The notes under the pieces: generated by a model
The model's database searches: none
What the model saw: only the letters and a program-made list of their open reading frames with translations
Told to the model about the DNA's origin: nothing
Program-made: the position numbers and the translations under genes
From: Annona cherimola
Lineage: Eukaryota; Streptophyta; Magnoliopsida; Magnoliales; Annonaceae
Assembly: GCA_030490835.1 (NCBI GenBank)
Contig: CM059974.1
Coordinates: forward strand, 7,385,501 to 7,449,500
Length of the DNA: 64,000 bases
Reading direction: 5' to 3'
Part shown: one piece after another, positions 46,801 through 59,188 of the stretch
Position numbering within the stretch: the first letter of the stretch is position 1
How the letters are laid out: each line of letters opens with the position of its first letter

Positions 46801-49800
46801 CATTCTAGGCCTCTATTTAACATGATCTAACCATCTTAATCTATTTTCCCTTATTTTATCTCCTATTGGTCTCACTTTTAGATTTTCTCGAATTATTTCA
46901 TTCCTAATTTTATCTTTTCTTGTTTTATCACCCATCTACCTTAACATTCTCATTTCCGCTACGTTCATTTTATGTATATGTTGTTCTTTAACTGCCCAAC
47001 ATTCTGCTCCATAAAGTATAGCGGGTTTAATCGCAGTCTTATAAAATTTTCTTTTTAATTTAATTGGGACTTGACAATCACATAAAATTTCTGCTATTAT
47101 TAAAATTGCATTTCATATACTCACTATTATTAAAAATGCAGGCAAAAAGCATATACATCAAAAATACAGGACTTGATACTAATCATTTAAACAACTGAAT
47201 GATATGTATTAGGGAAAATAGCCAAAGAATGAAGACCACTCATGCATAGATTATGGAACCAAATATCTCCAAAGATCCATGAGGAAGAGCATGAAACCAA
47301 AGGATAAAAAAACCTGAATGGCCTCAGGACTAGCATATGTTCGAGGGAATTTCCAATGGTCTGCACCAATAAGGCACATTCTTGCAGTGTCTGAATATGC
47401 CTCAAAGTTTGCATCTGCAACCAAGTAGCAGGTGTGTGCAGCAGCAATCTGTATCATTACTCTCAAGTAAGAATGATGAATATTTCACAACTCTTGCAAA
47501 GAACACATCTAGAAACAGTATGAAAACATGCCTGCCCTCTCTCTTTCCATAAGCAGTCTCCAAGATGTATGATCACAAGCTCATCGCCTTTGGTTCTGTT
47601 TGCAGCAATGATAGCCAAATTCTCTTCCCAATCATCAAGCATGCTATTTCCTTGAAACTATTTTCCACAGGAAACAGGACATGAGCTTATAAAACAAAGA
47701 AACTGTTATTGAAGTTCTGTGGCATATGTTTGTGCAGCAAGAATCCCATAGTGATAGATTAATCTTCCATTGGCAAAACACAAGGGGTTGTTTGATTAAC
47801 AACGGCTGGAAGAAAAACTATGCATTCCATAAGATGAAGAAAACAATTATCTTACTGTTAGATGAATTAAGGCAATATTTAGCTAACAAGAAATTATCCA
47901 AAATCCGCCTACGACACAATATCTGAATAAGACTATCAAGGTGAAGCTGAAACAATCAAACTACTAAAAAATTATAATTTCCAATATAAAATTTTCACAT
48001 AGATGTCCAAAAATGTAAAGAAATTACAATGTAGAAATCTAAATCCCAGTCAGACATGGCACATTAGATATGTTGAGGGAAGCTTTTCAGACCATGACAC
48101 CTGATAACATTGACACAAGAATTCTCAGGGCAGATGGGAAGGAGAAAATTATCAATGATAGAAACCTGTCAAGTAACGAGGAACATAACATTTATTTTCA
48201 TGTGAAAGGGAGTCACTTTGTGAACATCTTACAGTTAAGAAGTATCTATGTTTTCTTTTTATTTATATTGTATTTGTATTCATTTATTTGTTGATGATGT
48301 GTTTTTTGTTGTAAGGCAAATTTTTTTTTAATTAATTCTTGTTGATATCATTCATTTAAAGATAAATTTGAACAACTCTTAGCCACCAAATTTTAGCAAA
48401 GTGAAGATTTTTCCAAATGAATGCCCAACCATTCACCAATGATTTATTAACCCATCAAAAAGCAGGATACAAGAACAAGGGTGTGTTTTTTTTGAGGTAC
48501 AAACGGGGGAAGTGAGGGGAAAAACTTCCCCACTCCTTCCTATATGCGTTTGATATGTTTTGACATCTTAACCACCAAACTACCATATTTTCCTCTACAT
48601 TTCAATCATTTTTTCACATCTTTCTGTACCACTACCCTACCAATTTTATCTTTGTTCCCTTTAACCCCAATTCTTATCCATGCCATATCATGTCACTCTC
48701 TCACTTTTCAAAATTTTCCCTACACAATTTTTCCCAACTTTTACATCAAATTGAATGCACCCTAAATTGCAACAGTATCCGCTCATGAAAATTAATCAGC
48801 TTGCTGAATCACCTGTGTGTGCTGCTGAGGAATATGAAAAGTGCGGGACGGATTGGCACCAGCTGTACTGTTATTTGAAAATACATCTGCAGGTTGGCCC
48901 GCAATGAGCAGACATAATGTCCGCAAGGGTGATCCTGCCACAAACTGATGATGTGCCATCTGCTTCACAGTATCGACATAGAACTGCAAAAAAAAAAAAA
49001 AACACTCAAGGAAAGAAGATGGTACTAGTTTCATAGAACCAATGGATGAGAGAAGAAGATATCAAAAAAAAAAAAAAAAAGGATGGGACAAGAAAATCCA
49101 CAAATCTATGCATGAGAGTCAATGCGATAGTTATGAGGTGGCACAGACCTTGTCACCCAGCTGTGCTGCAAGAACTAATGCAGGCCCCCACAATTGACCT
49201 TCTTGTGCACAATGTAGAGCCTCCATCCTTCTACCAGAGACCAGAAGGTTTTGTACCTCAGCGGCGGTTGCCTGTAGTTTGATGTAACTATCTAAAATAA
49301 CATCCAGAGATAATACAAGAAGCTTAAATCAAAATGGAGCATACCTTTATCTGGCCATCGGAGGGCATGTTTTGCAGGCACTGAGCAAGAGCACCATACT
49401 TGTTCACTTGATCACTGGTCCTTCTAGCAGAGGCAAAAAGCTTGGTAACAGCTGATTCTGGACCATCAGTTTCCTATCAAAAAGAAGAATTAAGACAAAC
49501 AATGGATGCAAAGGTGATTACATAATGACTATGAGTCTCTCTTTGGATTATTACAACAATAATAAGAGATTAAGATCTAAAGGAAGGTGAGTTCAAAATA
49601 ACTAACAACGCAACCATTCAAGTCAAATGTTAGAAACAGTGGCTGTGTAGGTTCCTGAGAAATGTAATCTAAATTGAACATTCTACTACAGAAATTCATG
49701 CAGATAAAATGCCTGATGAAAGACAATTTTGAACTTAGAAAATCTACAACGCAACATGAAGTATGAAATCTAGGGTTTCAACTCTCAAGTAGCTCACATA

Positions 49801-52800
49801 TGATATTAACTGAAAAATACAAAGAAAAAAAAAATCCTAGGCAAAACACGCAATGCAATCATTTTTCAGTTAATCAACAGAAGAACATATTTTTTTTCTC
49901 TCAAGAAGCCATAATAACGTTGCTTTGATTGAAAAATTTTAATTTATGAAAAAGGCTGTATGCAATAAAAATCCCAATCACTAAAAACTGAAAAATACTA
50001 AAATACAAATAAATTCATATTTCTCCCATGGAACTTGTCATAGATTTGCATATTCTGAACCTTTATCAGAACAAACATAATGGCTACCAAATAGGTTATT
50101 TTCACACCAAATGATTTTCTCCTTCCCTGAAAATTACACACAAGAAAATCAAAATATACAAAAAAATACCAAATAATCAGATCAATACCTAAAATTAGAT
50201 TAGTCGTATTCAAATCCAAAAGAATTATGGCCACTTGATGTTGCTAAAAAGCTACATGCAAATCCTAAAGAACTATAACCATTAAGATTGCTTACAGAAA
50301 ACAGCCATTGTCGGTTGACACTGAAAAACCATGATTCTTAGTTGACCATGAATTTCATTAGACAATAATCAATAAGACAGTAGATTCGGCTTGAATCATA
50401 AATTTGAACAATTTAAGCAATTGGATTAATGACTCTTGAATAAACAATTTCTACCACTTTTGGGTCCACAAAATGCTACTAATACACTAATTATTTTGAG
50501 TGTTAAGAATCTTGCTTAAGTACAAAGAAATCAAGAACATACATAAATGCTAAAAGAAAACGAGTTGAACTTGTGTGTTCCACACGAATCTTGAGTATTC
50601 ATGTCAAATTTGATGCTCAGTTTAGTTCAACATGATATCATACATCAATTATTTGCTCATTCAGGTCATTAAAGCCAGTTCCGTCACGCACATCTCATGT
50701 TTTATAGGACAAACACTGCACTAAGAAAGATGTGGGTCCTCAGTACTTATTCAAAGCATCTGAAAAACTTATTCCTAGCTTATAACCAGTGGGTCAGTCT
50801 TCATTCCATGTCTTTCGAAACGACACTAGTCCTGGCAGATACAGGCGGTCTTTCTTATCCCACAGATCAGGGATTGCATAATTGAACTTAAAACAAGAGA
50901 AGGTTCTATTCTAGTGCCAGAGAAGAGGCTTAATAGAAGTGCAACCTAGCAAAAAAAGTGAGGATCTATTCCTGTGCTCTATCATTCGACGATGGCATAT
51001 AGATCGCAGAGCAAGAAGAAAAGTTAAATTCTAGTCAGGCTCATGGAATTTTCAACTAACTTTAGCCATTTTACTCCAGACAATCATTTCATATCACATC
51101 TATTAACAAGTCCACTGTCAAAGTTCTTGCATTATTTCTCTAATATTTTCTGATAACTAACTTATTTAGCAAAATATTATCTGATATCAAACCACCAATA
51201 GGTCAAATTAAGCAATTCCATCCTAAAGAAAACCCAAGCAACATGCTTCTGCTGCTGGAAAAAAAGCAAGCAATCACAACTGACAATGGTTTAGTACGTT
51301 ATTGCACATACATGTTCAGCACCTTAAATAGAAGGGGGAATTCCCAAACATACCCATGGATTTTCACCCTAAGTCCTCATATACCCATGCATTTTCAGTA
51401 ATTCCTCCAATACCCATAAAGTTTCCCCAAAATTCCTCCCATACCCAAGCCGTTATCACATATCATAGCTCCCATTAAGATCCAGATGAAAAGACTGATT
51501 TAGCCCTCAAGACCTACATGTCTACCTCTGCGATCATCGGCTTCACCAAACCAAGAAATCCGGCAGATTTGCCGCCATTTTTAACAAATCGAAATTCGGC
51601 CAGACTTGGTTGTATCTAAATTTGGCCACCACCCATTCAAATTGCAGGCAACGAATATAGCAACTAAATCCAGCAACTTGCTCACCCTCGCCCAGTTAAA
51701 TCGAGGGCAACAGACGTTGTCGCCTATCTCCTTCTTTGGCAGCAGCAAAATCACGGTAGCCATTAAATCTGCAGCATGGCTCCCTTCTACAGCTCCAGTG
51801 ATGCAACTCCTCTAGATCAGGCACTGTAGCTCTCTATCGACAAGTACAGCCAGTGAAATAGCCTGCCAGACAACGAACTCCTTTCAACAGAGAGCCTAAT
51901 TTCTAACAAGCCGGCAGGACTTGCTATCATTACCGTTATCCATGTCTAGGCGACCATTAAATGCGACCATTGTACCTCCTTTTTTCCAGCATCTTTGCAA
52001 CCATTCGAATTCAGCTAAATATGATCCAACCTCTCCATCAAAGCAGTGACTTGTGCAAAATCCACCATCTGTTCTTTGATCTGATCTGCACAATTCGCAT
52101 GCCCCTGTACAACTCCAAAGCAAGTGAAGTCCAACCACTGTTGGATCCGATTCTAGCAAGCAGATGAATGCACACAGCAATCATGAAATTCCTCATCAAA
52201 TCCACCAGAGATAAGATTGTCAGTTACTGCAGAAAGGACAGCTAGATGGAGACGAGCAGAGAGGTCACTGAAGCTGAGATTGGGAACAAGGGCATACAAT
52301 TGGGATTTTGATGGAGAGGGTCAATGTTGCTGTGGCATCAAGGGGCAATTGCAGATGGTATGATAGAGCATCCCTGAACCCAGCTGCTATGTGTAAGATG
52401 ACTGCTGACTACGACCAAAGACAACAGCACACCGACGCCAACCAAAGACAATAGGCGCACAAGAAGACAGTTTGGGATTGGGTAATTTAGACATTTAGAA
52501 AACTTTAAACTCAAGAAAAATTCAGATTTTTTATGTAACTTATGGAACTAAACAACAGTAGGTATATGAGAAATTTTTGGGAAACTTTGTGGGTATGAAA
52601 GAAATTATTGAAAATGTATAGATATATGAGAAAATTAGGGTGAAAATTCATGGGTATATTTGGAAATTTCCCTAAATATAAATATCCACAACTAGAAGTA
52701 ATCATGGACTTCAGTTCAACAAGACGAGCATTCCCTCAGTGAACTGGTCTATCTTTGGAGGGGAATAATTTAGTTTTTGCTAACTCTTGTTCTAATCGGC

Positions 52801-55418
52801 TATCTGTTTTTATTTGTTGTGCAGGGGAAGAGGGTTATTGTTTCTGAGGTGTTATGCAAAGAAAGATTCTCTCTTCCAGGTTTAATGAATTTTTGATGGT
52901 TTATTGTCATTTTTGTTTCAATGAATTCAGATGCATTCAAAATAAATAAGGAGAAACATAGAAACAGATGTGTGTTACCTGTGACACCAAGTCCACACCA
53001 AAAGAAGAACGAAGCTTTCCATAATGCTGACAAGATATTTTCAATAAAGAAAAAAGCAACCTCAAAAGCTCTCCATTTTTTAGGTCCATGTTGGGAGAAT
53101 GACAGTTTGCTATCCTCTCATCAAGCCACCTATACAATTCCTTAGCTGCAACATTCCCACCAACAAGAGGCCCAGGAAAGGATTGATGACACAAGGCACG
53201 GACATAATCCAGAGCAGCATTTCCAAAGTATGCACCATCGTCGACTTTGTTTGAAAAAATTTCCATCAAGTTGAGAATTGAAATCGACCATCCAATGTTG
53301 CCCTTCACAAAAAATCAATAGGAATCATTATTCTTGAGGTGAAAAAAGGAAACACAAGCGCACAGAGCATAGAACACAGGGGCCACATTGCACAACCCAA
53401 TGCAACATGGAACTCCACTTCAAACAGAAGATAAAACTTAGAGAGAGAGTGGCTCCCACAATGAATGCAATGTGGAAATCCAATTCAAGCAAAAGATACA
53501 AGCTAGAGAGGGAGAGGCTCCCATAACAAATGCAACATCAAAATTCAATTCAAGAAAAAGGTACAAGTTATATGTACATGCATGTGTAAAGGGAAAGGGA
53601 GGGAAGATGCTGCACACCGTAAACATAATATGGAATTCAAGCAAAATAGAATAGTTAAACAGACTCAAAGACTACCTCGCTGTTATAAGAATAGCTGGTA
53701 TCTTTCAAGATTAGTAGTTTGCCACCAAATCCAAAAGTAACCAAAGCATGTGCAGGACGCCCTGCTGATGACCAACCTTCTTTAGGAGTATATGATAACT
53801 GTGAGTGAGAAGCATGTGCAAATTGCGGCTGAGCATAATCCACTGGCTTCTGATTTCCATAATAATCAGAGGAGAAAGCACCCTGCTGGCCATGTTCTGC
53901 ATTTGGCTGATTGAACTGATACAGATTCTCCTTAGAAGCAAAGGCATGGAATCCAATCGCAGAGTTTTTGCTGTCATAATCCTGGTTAGGATGGCCATGC
54001 ATGGAAAGAGTTTCCTGTGCCTTGAAATCAATTTCTTGGCCTGGGAAATTATTTGCCTGTCCTGTTGCACCGTAAGCATTCCCAATCTGTGCAACATCTC
54101 TTACAGAACCACTCTGCGCAAAGCATTCCGATTGCCATGTGTCCAATTGAGCATAGTTCACCCTACTTCCAGTCCAATCTCCACTTTGTATTTGACCAGC
54201 CTCCTCCTGTGACCTATACTGTTCATACTGACCAAATTCACCATATAAATTGTTATCCTTTTTAGAGAAACTAGCAAAAGAAGAGTGACCTTCATGAATC
54301 TGCTGGCTGTTCGCGGTATTGCTTGACTGAACAGCTTCAGTATAAGATTCAAACAAGAACCACTCTTGTTTGATTGTGTCATAATACCAACCAGGATACT
54401 GAGGATCAAAAACCATATTTGCAGGAAATCCAGAGCTCCACTGAGAAGCACTAAGGTTGGAAATGCTTCCAGTCATACTATTATCTAACATAGAACCAGT
54501 GACCGATTGGGTAGTTTGCTGCAAATAAGAAACATCTGATCTTTGGTCGGAGACAATGGCATTGCCTGCTGACTGCATGTTATCATGAAATGCCTGTTGC
54601 ATGTTTGCCACTGCATTATAGTCCTCAACTTGACTCCATTCACCCGTAACTGGATCATGCTTCCACCCAGGATACATGCTTTCCCAGTATTGGCTGGAAT
54701 ATAAATTTTGACCATCCATCCCCAGATGTCCTGAAGAACTTAAAGATACTTGCTGATCAGAAGCTGAGGTCCCTACTATACTGCCTACACTTTCAGAATC
54801 AGCTGTCAGATTATTCTCCACCATTTGAAATGGATCATCTGAGCTGTCAGCCAATCCAGTAAAGAAATCAGAGTAAGAAACAACTCTCCTGGCTCCACTT
54901 TGACCTGAATCAGCACTGAATGCACTCCATTGCACCTCTTTAACACCAGCACTCCTGGATCCAGAGCTCTTACTCGTCATAGAGTCCAACATAACATCAG
55001 ATGTTGCTATGGTTGTTGTTGTTATTGTTGTTATTGTTGCTGTTGTCGTCATCGCCATCGGTGTTGCAAGAGAATCCCCAGTTTCAGTTGCTGTGCCTAT
55101 TGAATTGGTAGAAACACGTGAAATATTTCCTTCCGCAACCAAAATGCCTCTATCTCTATCCGAAGCACTATCTGACAATGGTCCAGTCTCTTGTTTGGGC
55201 TGGTCCACCCCATCGAAACTGATACTGCTATCACCAGATTCCTCAACAACAGTAATCGCGTCACCAATACCTAAATTTGCAGAGGTTTTGAAATCATCAG
55301 ACTCGCTGTCTGCCAAGTTAGTGTGAGACCCCTTAATTCGAATATCCTCGTCAACAAGATTGTCGAAAAAATCCTCATCCGTCTGCTCCTCCACCTGAGA
55401 TGGAGGAAGGGATGCCAT
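43856..55418 (-). CDS. SEC16: protein transport protein SEC16 (MAIGO5-type), COPII scaffold; apparent frameshift in last exon
   Basis: Thirteen exons: 55418-53676, 53302-52979, 49473-49345, 49271-49149, 48983-48813, 47657-47532, 47448-47314, 45872-45745, 45668-45557, 45468-45154, 44988-44848, 44759-44461 and 44382-43856, about 1425 residues if the last exon is read through. The N-terminus (MASLPPSQVEEQTDEDFFDN), the PGW-containing aromatic repeats, the central conserved domain from about residue 560 (FGFGGKLLILKD; SFPGPLVGGN; LLFSLLKISCQHYGK; GALAQCLQNMPSDG; MLDDWEENLAII) and the C-terminal block match plant SEC16A/MAG5. SEC16 marks ER exit sites and organises COPII coat assembly. The start at 55418 (second ATG, MASLPP) fits the family better than 55430. 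Intron 6 begins with GC (CAG|GCATGT). In the last exon the frame entering as RYVDTFNKGGG reaches TAA at 44309-44307, while the conserved C-terminus (to GDDLHEVEL, stop at 43856) lies in another frame: a one-base difference at a homopolymer. A 5' UTR intron is likely. Confidence 0.9.
46594..47100 (-). pseudogene. LINE reverse-transcriptase C-terminal relic in SEC16 intron 7
   Basis: Read on the minus strand, the block gives KLKRKFYKTAIKPAILYGAE, then HKMNVAEMRMLR, KTRKDKIRNEIIRENLKVRP and IGDKIRENRLRWLDHVK. This is the familiar C-terminal end of plant non-LTR retrotransposon polymerases (LYGAECW...VAEMRMLRWM...RLRWFGHV). At least four in-frame stops interrupt it. The 3' end carries a short tail of ATG/TGA repeats (catcatcatcat on the plus strand, about 46595-46606), as in plant LINEs. 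It is a 5'-truncated dead copy. Confidence 0.75.
48479..48762. mobile_element. Tourist-like MITE in SEC16 intron 5
   Basis: Begins GGGTGTGTTTTTTTTGAGG and ends gaatgcaccc. Flanking trinucleotides CAA (48476-48478) and TAA (48763-48765) fit a decayed TAA duplication. The interior words (atcatgtca, caatttttccc and complements) match the interior of the copies at 56392 and 36429 in reverse orientation. Confidence 0.55.
51334..52672. mobile_element. 1.34-kb non-autonomous Mutator-like element in SEC16 intron 2
   Basis: Inverted repeats of about 100 bases define the ends. The left end reads GGGGGAATTCCCAAACATAC and the right end, reversed, GGGAAATTTCCAAATATACC; both continue through tacccatg-attttcaccctaa, catatac and cccataaagtttccc blocks. 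Flanks TAAATAGAA (51325-51333) and TAAATATAA (52673-52681) are a 9-bp target duplication with one mismatch. The interior (about 51440-52560) is of balanced composition but has no open frame with recognisable similarity, so no transposase and no identified captured gene. Confidence 0.8.
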
Positions 55419-55451
55419 CGAACAGAACAAAAAGCTGTCAACTTCGGGAAC

Positions 55452-55848
55452 CTACTTCGACAACGCCGACGCCAGATCAGAGCCAAATGCCAAACCAACA
55501 GCCAGTATTCAACTCCAGATCAACCAAAGCCCCCTAATTGACGACCACATCTCCCCCTCAGAAATCCACAAACCCAAAATGTTCTTCCGTAGGCAAGCGA
55601 AGTTGAATCCTAAAAAACGCGGATCTAAGAGCCCAGCAAAAGAATTAGGATTTGACCCAAGGATAACATGATCAGGAGACCGACAGGAGCTAAGTCTGCA
55701 TTTTTGGGGGCAATTCTGAACCATGCGATCTCAAAAATAATTTTTTAACAGATTTTTTTTAAAAAATATAATTTTACGCCCTAGATTCAATGGCCGCAAT
55801 TTGATTCAGGAGAAAACTGCAGCCATTCGCGAAGAAGAAGCAACTTAC
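55452..55848 (-). other. probable 5' UTR intron of SEC16
   Basis: On the minus strand a strong donor (TTG|GTAAGT, exon ending at 55849) is followed by an acceptor (GAAGTAG|GTTCCC, exon resuming at 55451), 33 bases before the start codon. The inferred first exon would lie upstream of 55849 to an unknown start. This is a prediction from splice signals only. Confidence 0.5.
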
Positions 55849-55849
55849 C

Positions 55850-56388
55850 AATTGCGAATTGAGGAACTCGACGAGCGACTGGGAAAGAGGAAGAGGGCGA
55901 GACAGGGAAACCCTCGATTTTGCCCGGGCCAACGCACCATCACCCACCCACCGAAGTCTTCGTTTTTTTTTTTTCTCTCTCTCTCTCTTTTTTTTTTTTT
56001 TTTTTTTCTTTTTTGCCTTTTTCTGTTTTGCTTTATTTTTAAAATATTATTTTACGGTTTGTATCTCCATATGGAAATGGACCACACAAACTCCTATTCT
56101 TACACAACGTCTCCCCATCTTAAAATTCTATTGATCCGTGCCGTTAGTTTTTTTTTCAGATATCTGCTGTACGCTACACACCATATAACTTCTTTTTATG
56201 ATGAGTTTATGAAACTGAATATATCCGCCATCGACGGTGTAGATGAAACCATAATAACGTACAGGAGCGAAAAAAATCAGCGGCCAGATGGCCATGTGGA
56301 GTTGCAGTTTTTTTTTTTTTTTTTTCCCCTAGAGTGTATACAGACGTTTTTCTTCCCCCTTAAATTTTCCATTTTATAGCTTTGAAAC
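55850..56388. other. SEC16 promoter region with homopolymer tracts
   Basis: About 55850-55950 is GC-richer and probably contains the SEC16 first exon and start site. From 55963 to 56040 the plus strand is almost pure T/C, including a CT repeat and long T runs, and another T run is near 56309-56326. Open frames spanning these tracts are artefacts. No other gene is seen. Confidence 0.4.
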
Positions 56389-56391
56389 TTA

Positions 56392-56672
56392 GGGTGTATT
56401 TGGGAATGAATAAAACTTTTGATGAAAAGTTGTAGAGAATAGAAGTTGTCAAATGATGTGATATGATAGGGGTAATGATGAAGAATAAATAAGATAAAGT
56501 TGAAATAGATAGGTTAGTTGTATTGGTAGTTGTGTACAGATGAATGAAAAATAGAGTTGTTGAATAGAAAAATGTGAAAAAATTATTAAAAAATAGAGTA
56601 GTTGTGGAGAATGAAAAGTTTTAGATTGAAAAGTTTTAACTTGACAACTTTCGGTTGTTACCAAACACACCC
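56392..56672. mobile_element. Tourist-like (PIF/Harbinger) MITE
   Basis: Ends GGGTGTATTTGGGAATG and, reversed, GGGTGTGTTTGGTAACA, flanked by TTA on both sides (56389-56391 and 56673-56675). The 281-bp interior (aaaacttttgatgaaaagtt, gtgatatgatag) is shared with the copy at 58908-59188. Confidence 0.8.
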
Positions 56673-56849
56673 TTAAATTTATCCAAGTACGTGTCTGTGA
56701 CGTGAGAAAACTTTGGAATGAAAAAATTATTAATATAAAAGATTTTAAAAAATAAAAAAATATTATAATGCGACGGAGATGATGGCAAGGAGTAAAAAGA
56801 ACGAAATTAAAATAGATAATTTAATGAGAAGTAATCTTATTAGCTTAGG

Positions 56850-57040
56850 CTAAGTAATACTTAGCTCGTCTAAAAAAAATTATTTAAAAATTTATTTTTA
56901 TTTTTCTTCGTACACTTATTTATTAAAGTATATTTATAATATAAATTAAATTTTATTATTTTTGAAATTACGTGTCTATTTTTTACATTTTTTAAAAATA
57001 TGGATATTTTAGCCATTTTTAATCATAAAAAATGGCTAAG
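56850..57040. mobile_element. partial Mutator-like MITE, palindromic-core family
   Basis: Starts with ttaggctaagtaatacttag, like the element at 41735-42113, followed by the left half of the core, then stops at aaaatggctaagg. The right half seems lost. No target duplication. Confidence 0.45.
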
Positions 57041-57769
57041 GCAAAACAACTTTGTGTATAAATTTAATAGTAGTTGAAATAAATTCTACCAAGACAACAA
57101 ATTCTCACTGGCGGGGTAATAAATTTTCACCATTGGGACGCGACTTGAGAAAAATATACTACTCTTTAAAAATTGCTTCCATTGATGCAAACGTAGATCA
57201 CCTCTGTTGTTTAAAAATAATTTAAAAATATAGTAATTATATAAGAATATATGCAAAATAATTTAAGAATAAGATAGTCATGGAGATTAAAAAAAATTGG
57301 ATTAAAAAATTTAATTTGAACAGATTTTAATGTGGGCAAACATATCCTAAATATAAAACGAACTTTAGTCGTATAACTTCTCTTCAGGGTGTGTCTGGAA
57401 AAATATTTATACTTTTTATCTTCGCATATAACTATGATTTCTACTTCAACTCTATTTTTCTTTACAATCATTGTTGTCGTCATATTACAGATACATTATT
57501 ATTATGTCGTAAAATCACTACTTTTATGGCTTTATTATTTGATTTTGTAGGAAAACTTTACAATGAAAAAAAATTGTAAATAGCAAATGGAAATAAAAAT
57601 AAAATGAATTTTATTACCATATGACAAATGTCTATAAATTTTATATAAATGTCTAACAATAATGCCAATATTGATTTCGGGGTCATTGTGTGCTATCAAT
57701 TATCATCTTTTGCATACAACGCTACAGTATATTTTATTAGCCCCTAGCTTCGCCGGGTGTTTTCAATAC

Positions 57770-58085
57770 AATAAGATGCATTGAAATTTCAATGCACTCG
57801 GTTGCAAACCCATTTTTATTTTTTTTGAAACTCTTTTCATACAAATGTTAATCTAAGTATATTTAACATGTATATCATTTTTTGATCATTTTTAAATATT
57901 TTTATAAAGTAGTGGCATATTTAGTAATTTAAAATTACTAAAATGCCACTATTTTTAAAAATATGAAAATATCTAAAAATATCTAAAAAGGTAAAAATTG
58001 ATACATATGTTAAATACACTTAGATTGATAGTTTCATAAAAAAATATAAAAAATAAATTTTGCAACTAGGTGCACTGAATTAGCG
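57770..58085. mobile_element. Mutator-like MITE, palindromic-core family
   Basis: Contains gatgcattgaaatttcaatg and an aatgcactcggttgca motif on the left, the common core (aatctaagtatatttaacat and its mirror) and gcaactaggtgcactgaa on the right. Ends are approximate; possible 9-mers TAGCTTCGC and CAACTTCGC flank a slightly larger interval, with two mismatches. Confidence 0.55.
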
Positions 58086-58907
58086 CCCAACTTCGCGTGG
58101 GGCAGTAACGCATTTCACACTAGCTCGCCACACACACGCAATCTCAACCATTCATTAAACATCCTTTCCAATGCATTTTTTTGCTAGAGGATGTTTTCCT
58201 CCTCAAAGTTCTAAACTCAAGTTGTCGATGTCATGATTGGGCAATGATCGGGATCTTTTACTTTGACAAAAATGATCATAGATTGACAATCTACTTCATC
58301 TATCATCGAAGATAAATAACTACAAATAGATTATTTGTCTCTAGTTATTGTTCGAAAATGAGATCCTAAAAAAAAAAAGATAAAAACTGACTAAAGTGTT
58401 TTAAAGGATCTGAAGGGTTTGAATTGAATGTGTTTAGATGAGATTTACTATTGTTAATATAAATTTTTTATTTTTAATACAATTATTTATATTTTCAATA
58501 TAATTTTTTTTAACATTTCTAATACATGCTATTGGATTCTAATCCAATTGATCTATCTTATTGAATCCTTCCAAGCAAGTCCTACGTGAACTAATGAATT
58601 GATTGGAGCTATTTTTTGCTCTAACCCATCATTTAGTACATGGTTTAAATGATCTCTTGTTTTGTTTGGGATGCATTTATTAAATGTGCACAAGTGGGGT
58701 GGAGTCGAAAACGTTACATCATTATCACATTTTCCACAAATCAATAATATATTAATAACTTTTTTTTATTTTACTCCAACATTTCTATCAGTCTTCATTT
58801 TAAATACACTATAGCAGTCATATTTATTTTAATTTTATCTAAATAATTTTAAAATATTTCATCTTTCATTTTTTGTCTCATCCCACAATCTTAAAAAAAA
58901 AAATCAT
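58086..58907. other. intergenic DNA, no gene seen
   Basis: AT-rich without recognisable coding potential. A short minus-strand frame at 58553-58744 has no family resemblance. Confidence 0.35.
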
Positions 58908-59188
58908 GGGTGTGTTTGGTAATGTATAAAATTTTTGATGAAAAGTTTTAAAGAGTAAAAGTTGTCAAATGATGTGATATGATAAGAGTAATAATGAGTA
59001 ATAAAGATGATAAAGTTAAAATAGATAAGTTAGCTGTGTTGATAGTTGTGTAGAAATGATTGAAAAGTATGGTAGTTGTATAGAAAAATATGAAAAAATG
59101 ATTAAAAAATATGATAGTTGTGGAGAAAAAAAAGTTTTAAATTAAAAAATTTTAACTTACATTTTTTTATTAATTGTCAAACACACCC
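58908..59188. mobile_element. Tourist-like MITE
   Basis: Ends GGGTGTGTTTGGTAATG and, reversed, GGGTGTGTTTGACAATT. The 281-bp interior is very close to that of 56392-56672. The flanking bases (cat and atg) do not form a clear TTA duplication. Confidence 0.7.

Noticed and set aside
53438..53668. Repeated sequence resembling a local tandem duplication in SEC16 intron 1
   Set aside because: Two ~70-base near-copies (around gtggctcccacaatgaatgc and gaggctcccataacaaatgc) are visible but are ordinary intronic duplication without evident function.
55801..56379. Plus-strand open frame of 192 codons
   Set aside because: Runs through long T and CT tracts giving poly-Phe, and overlaps the SEC16 5' end on the other strand.
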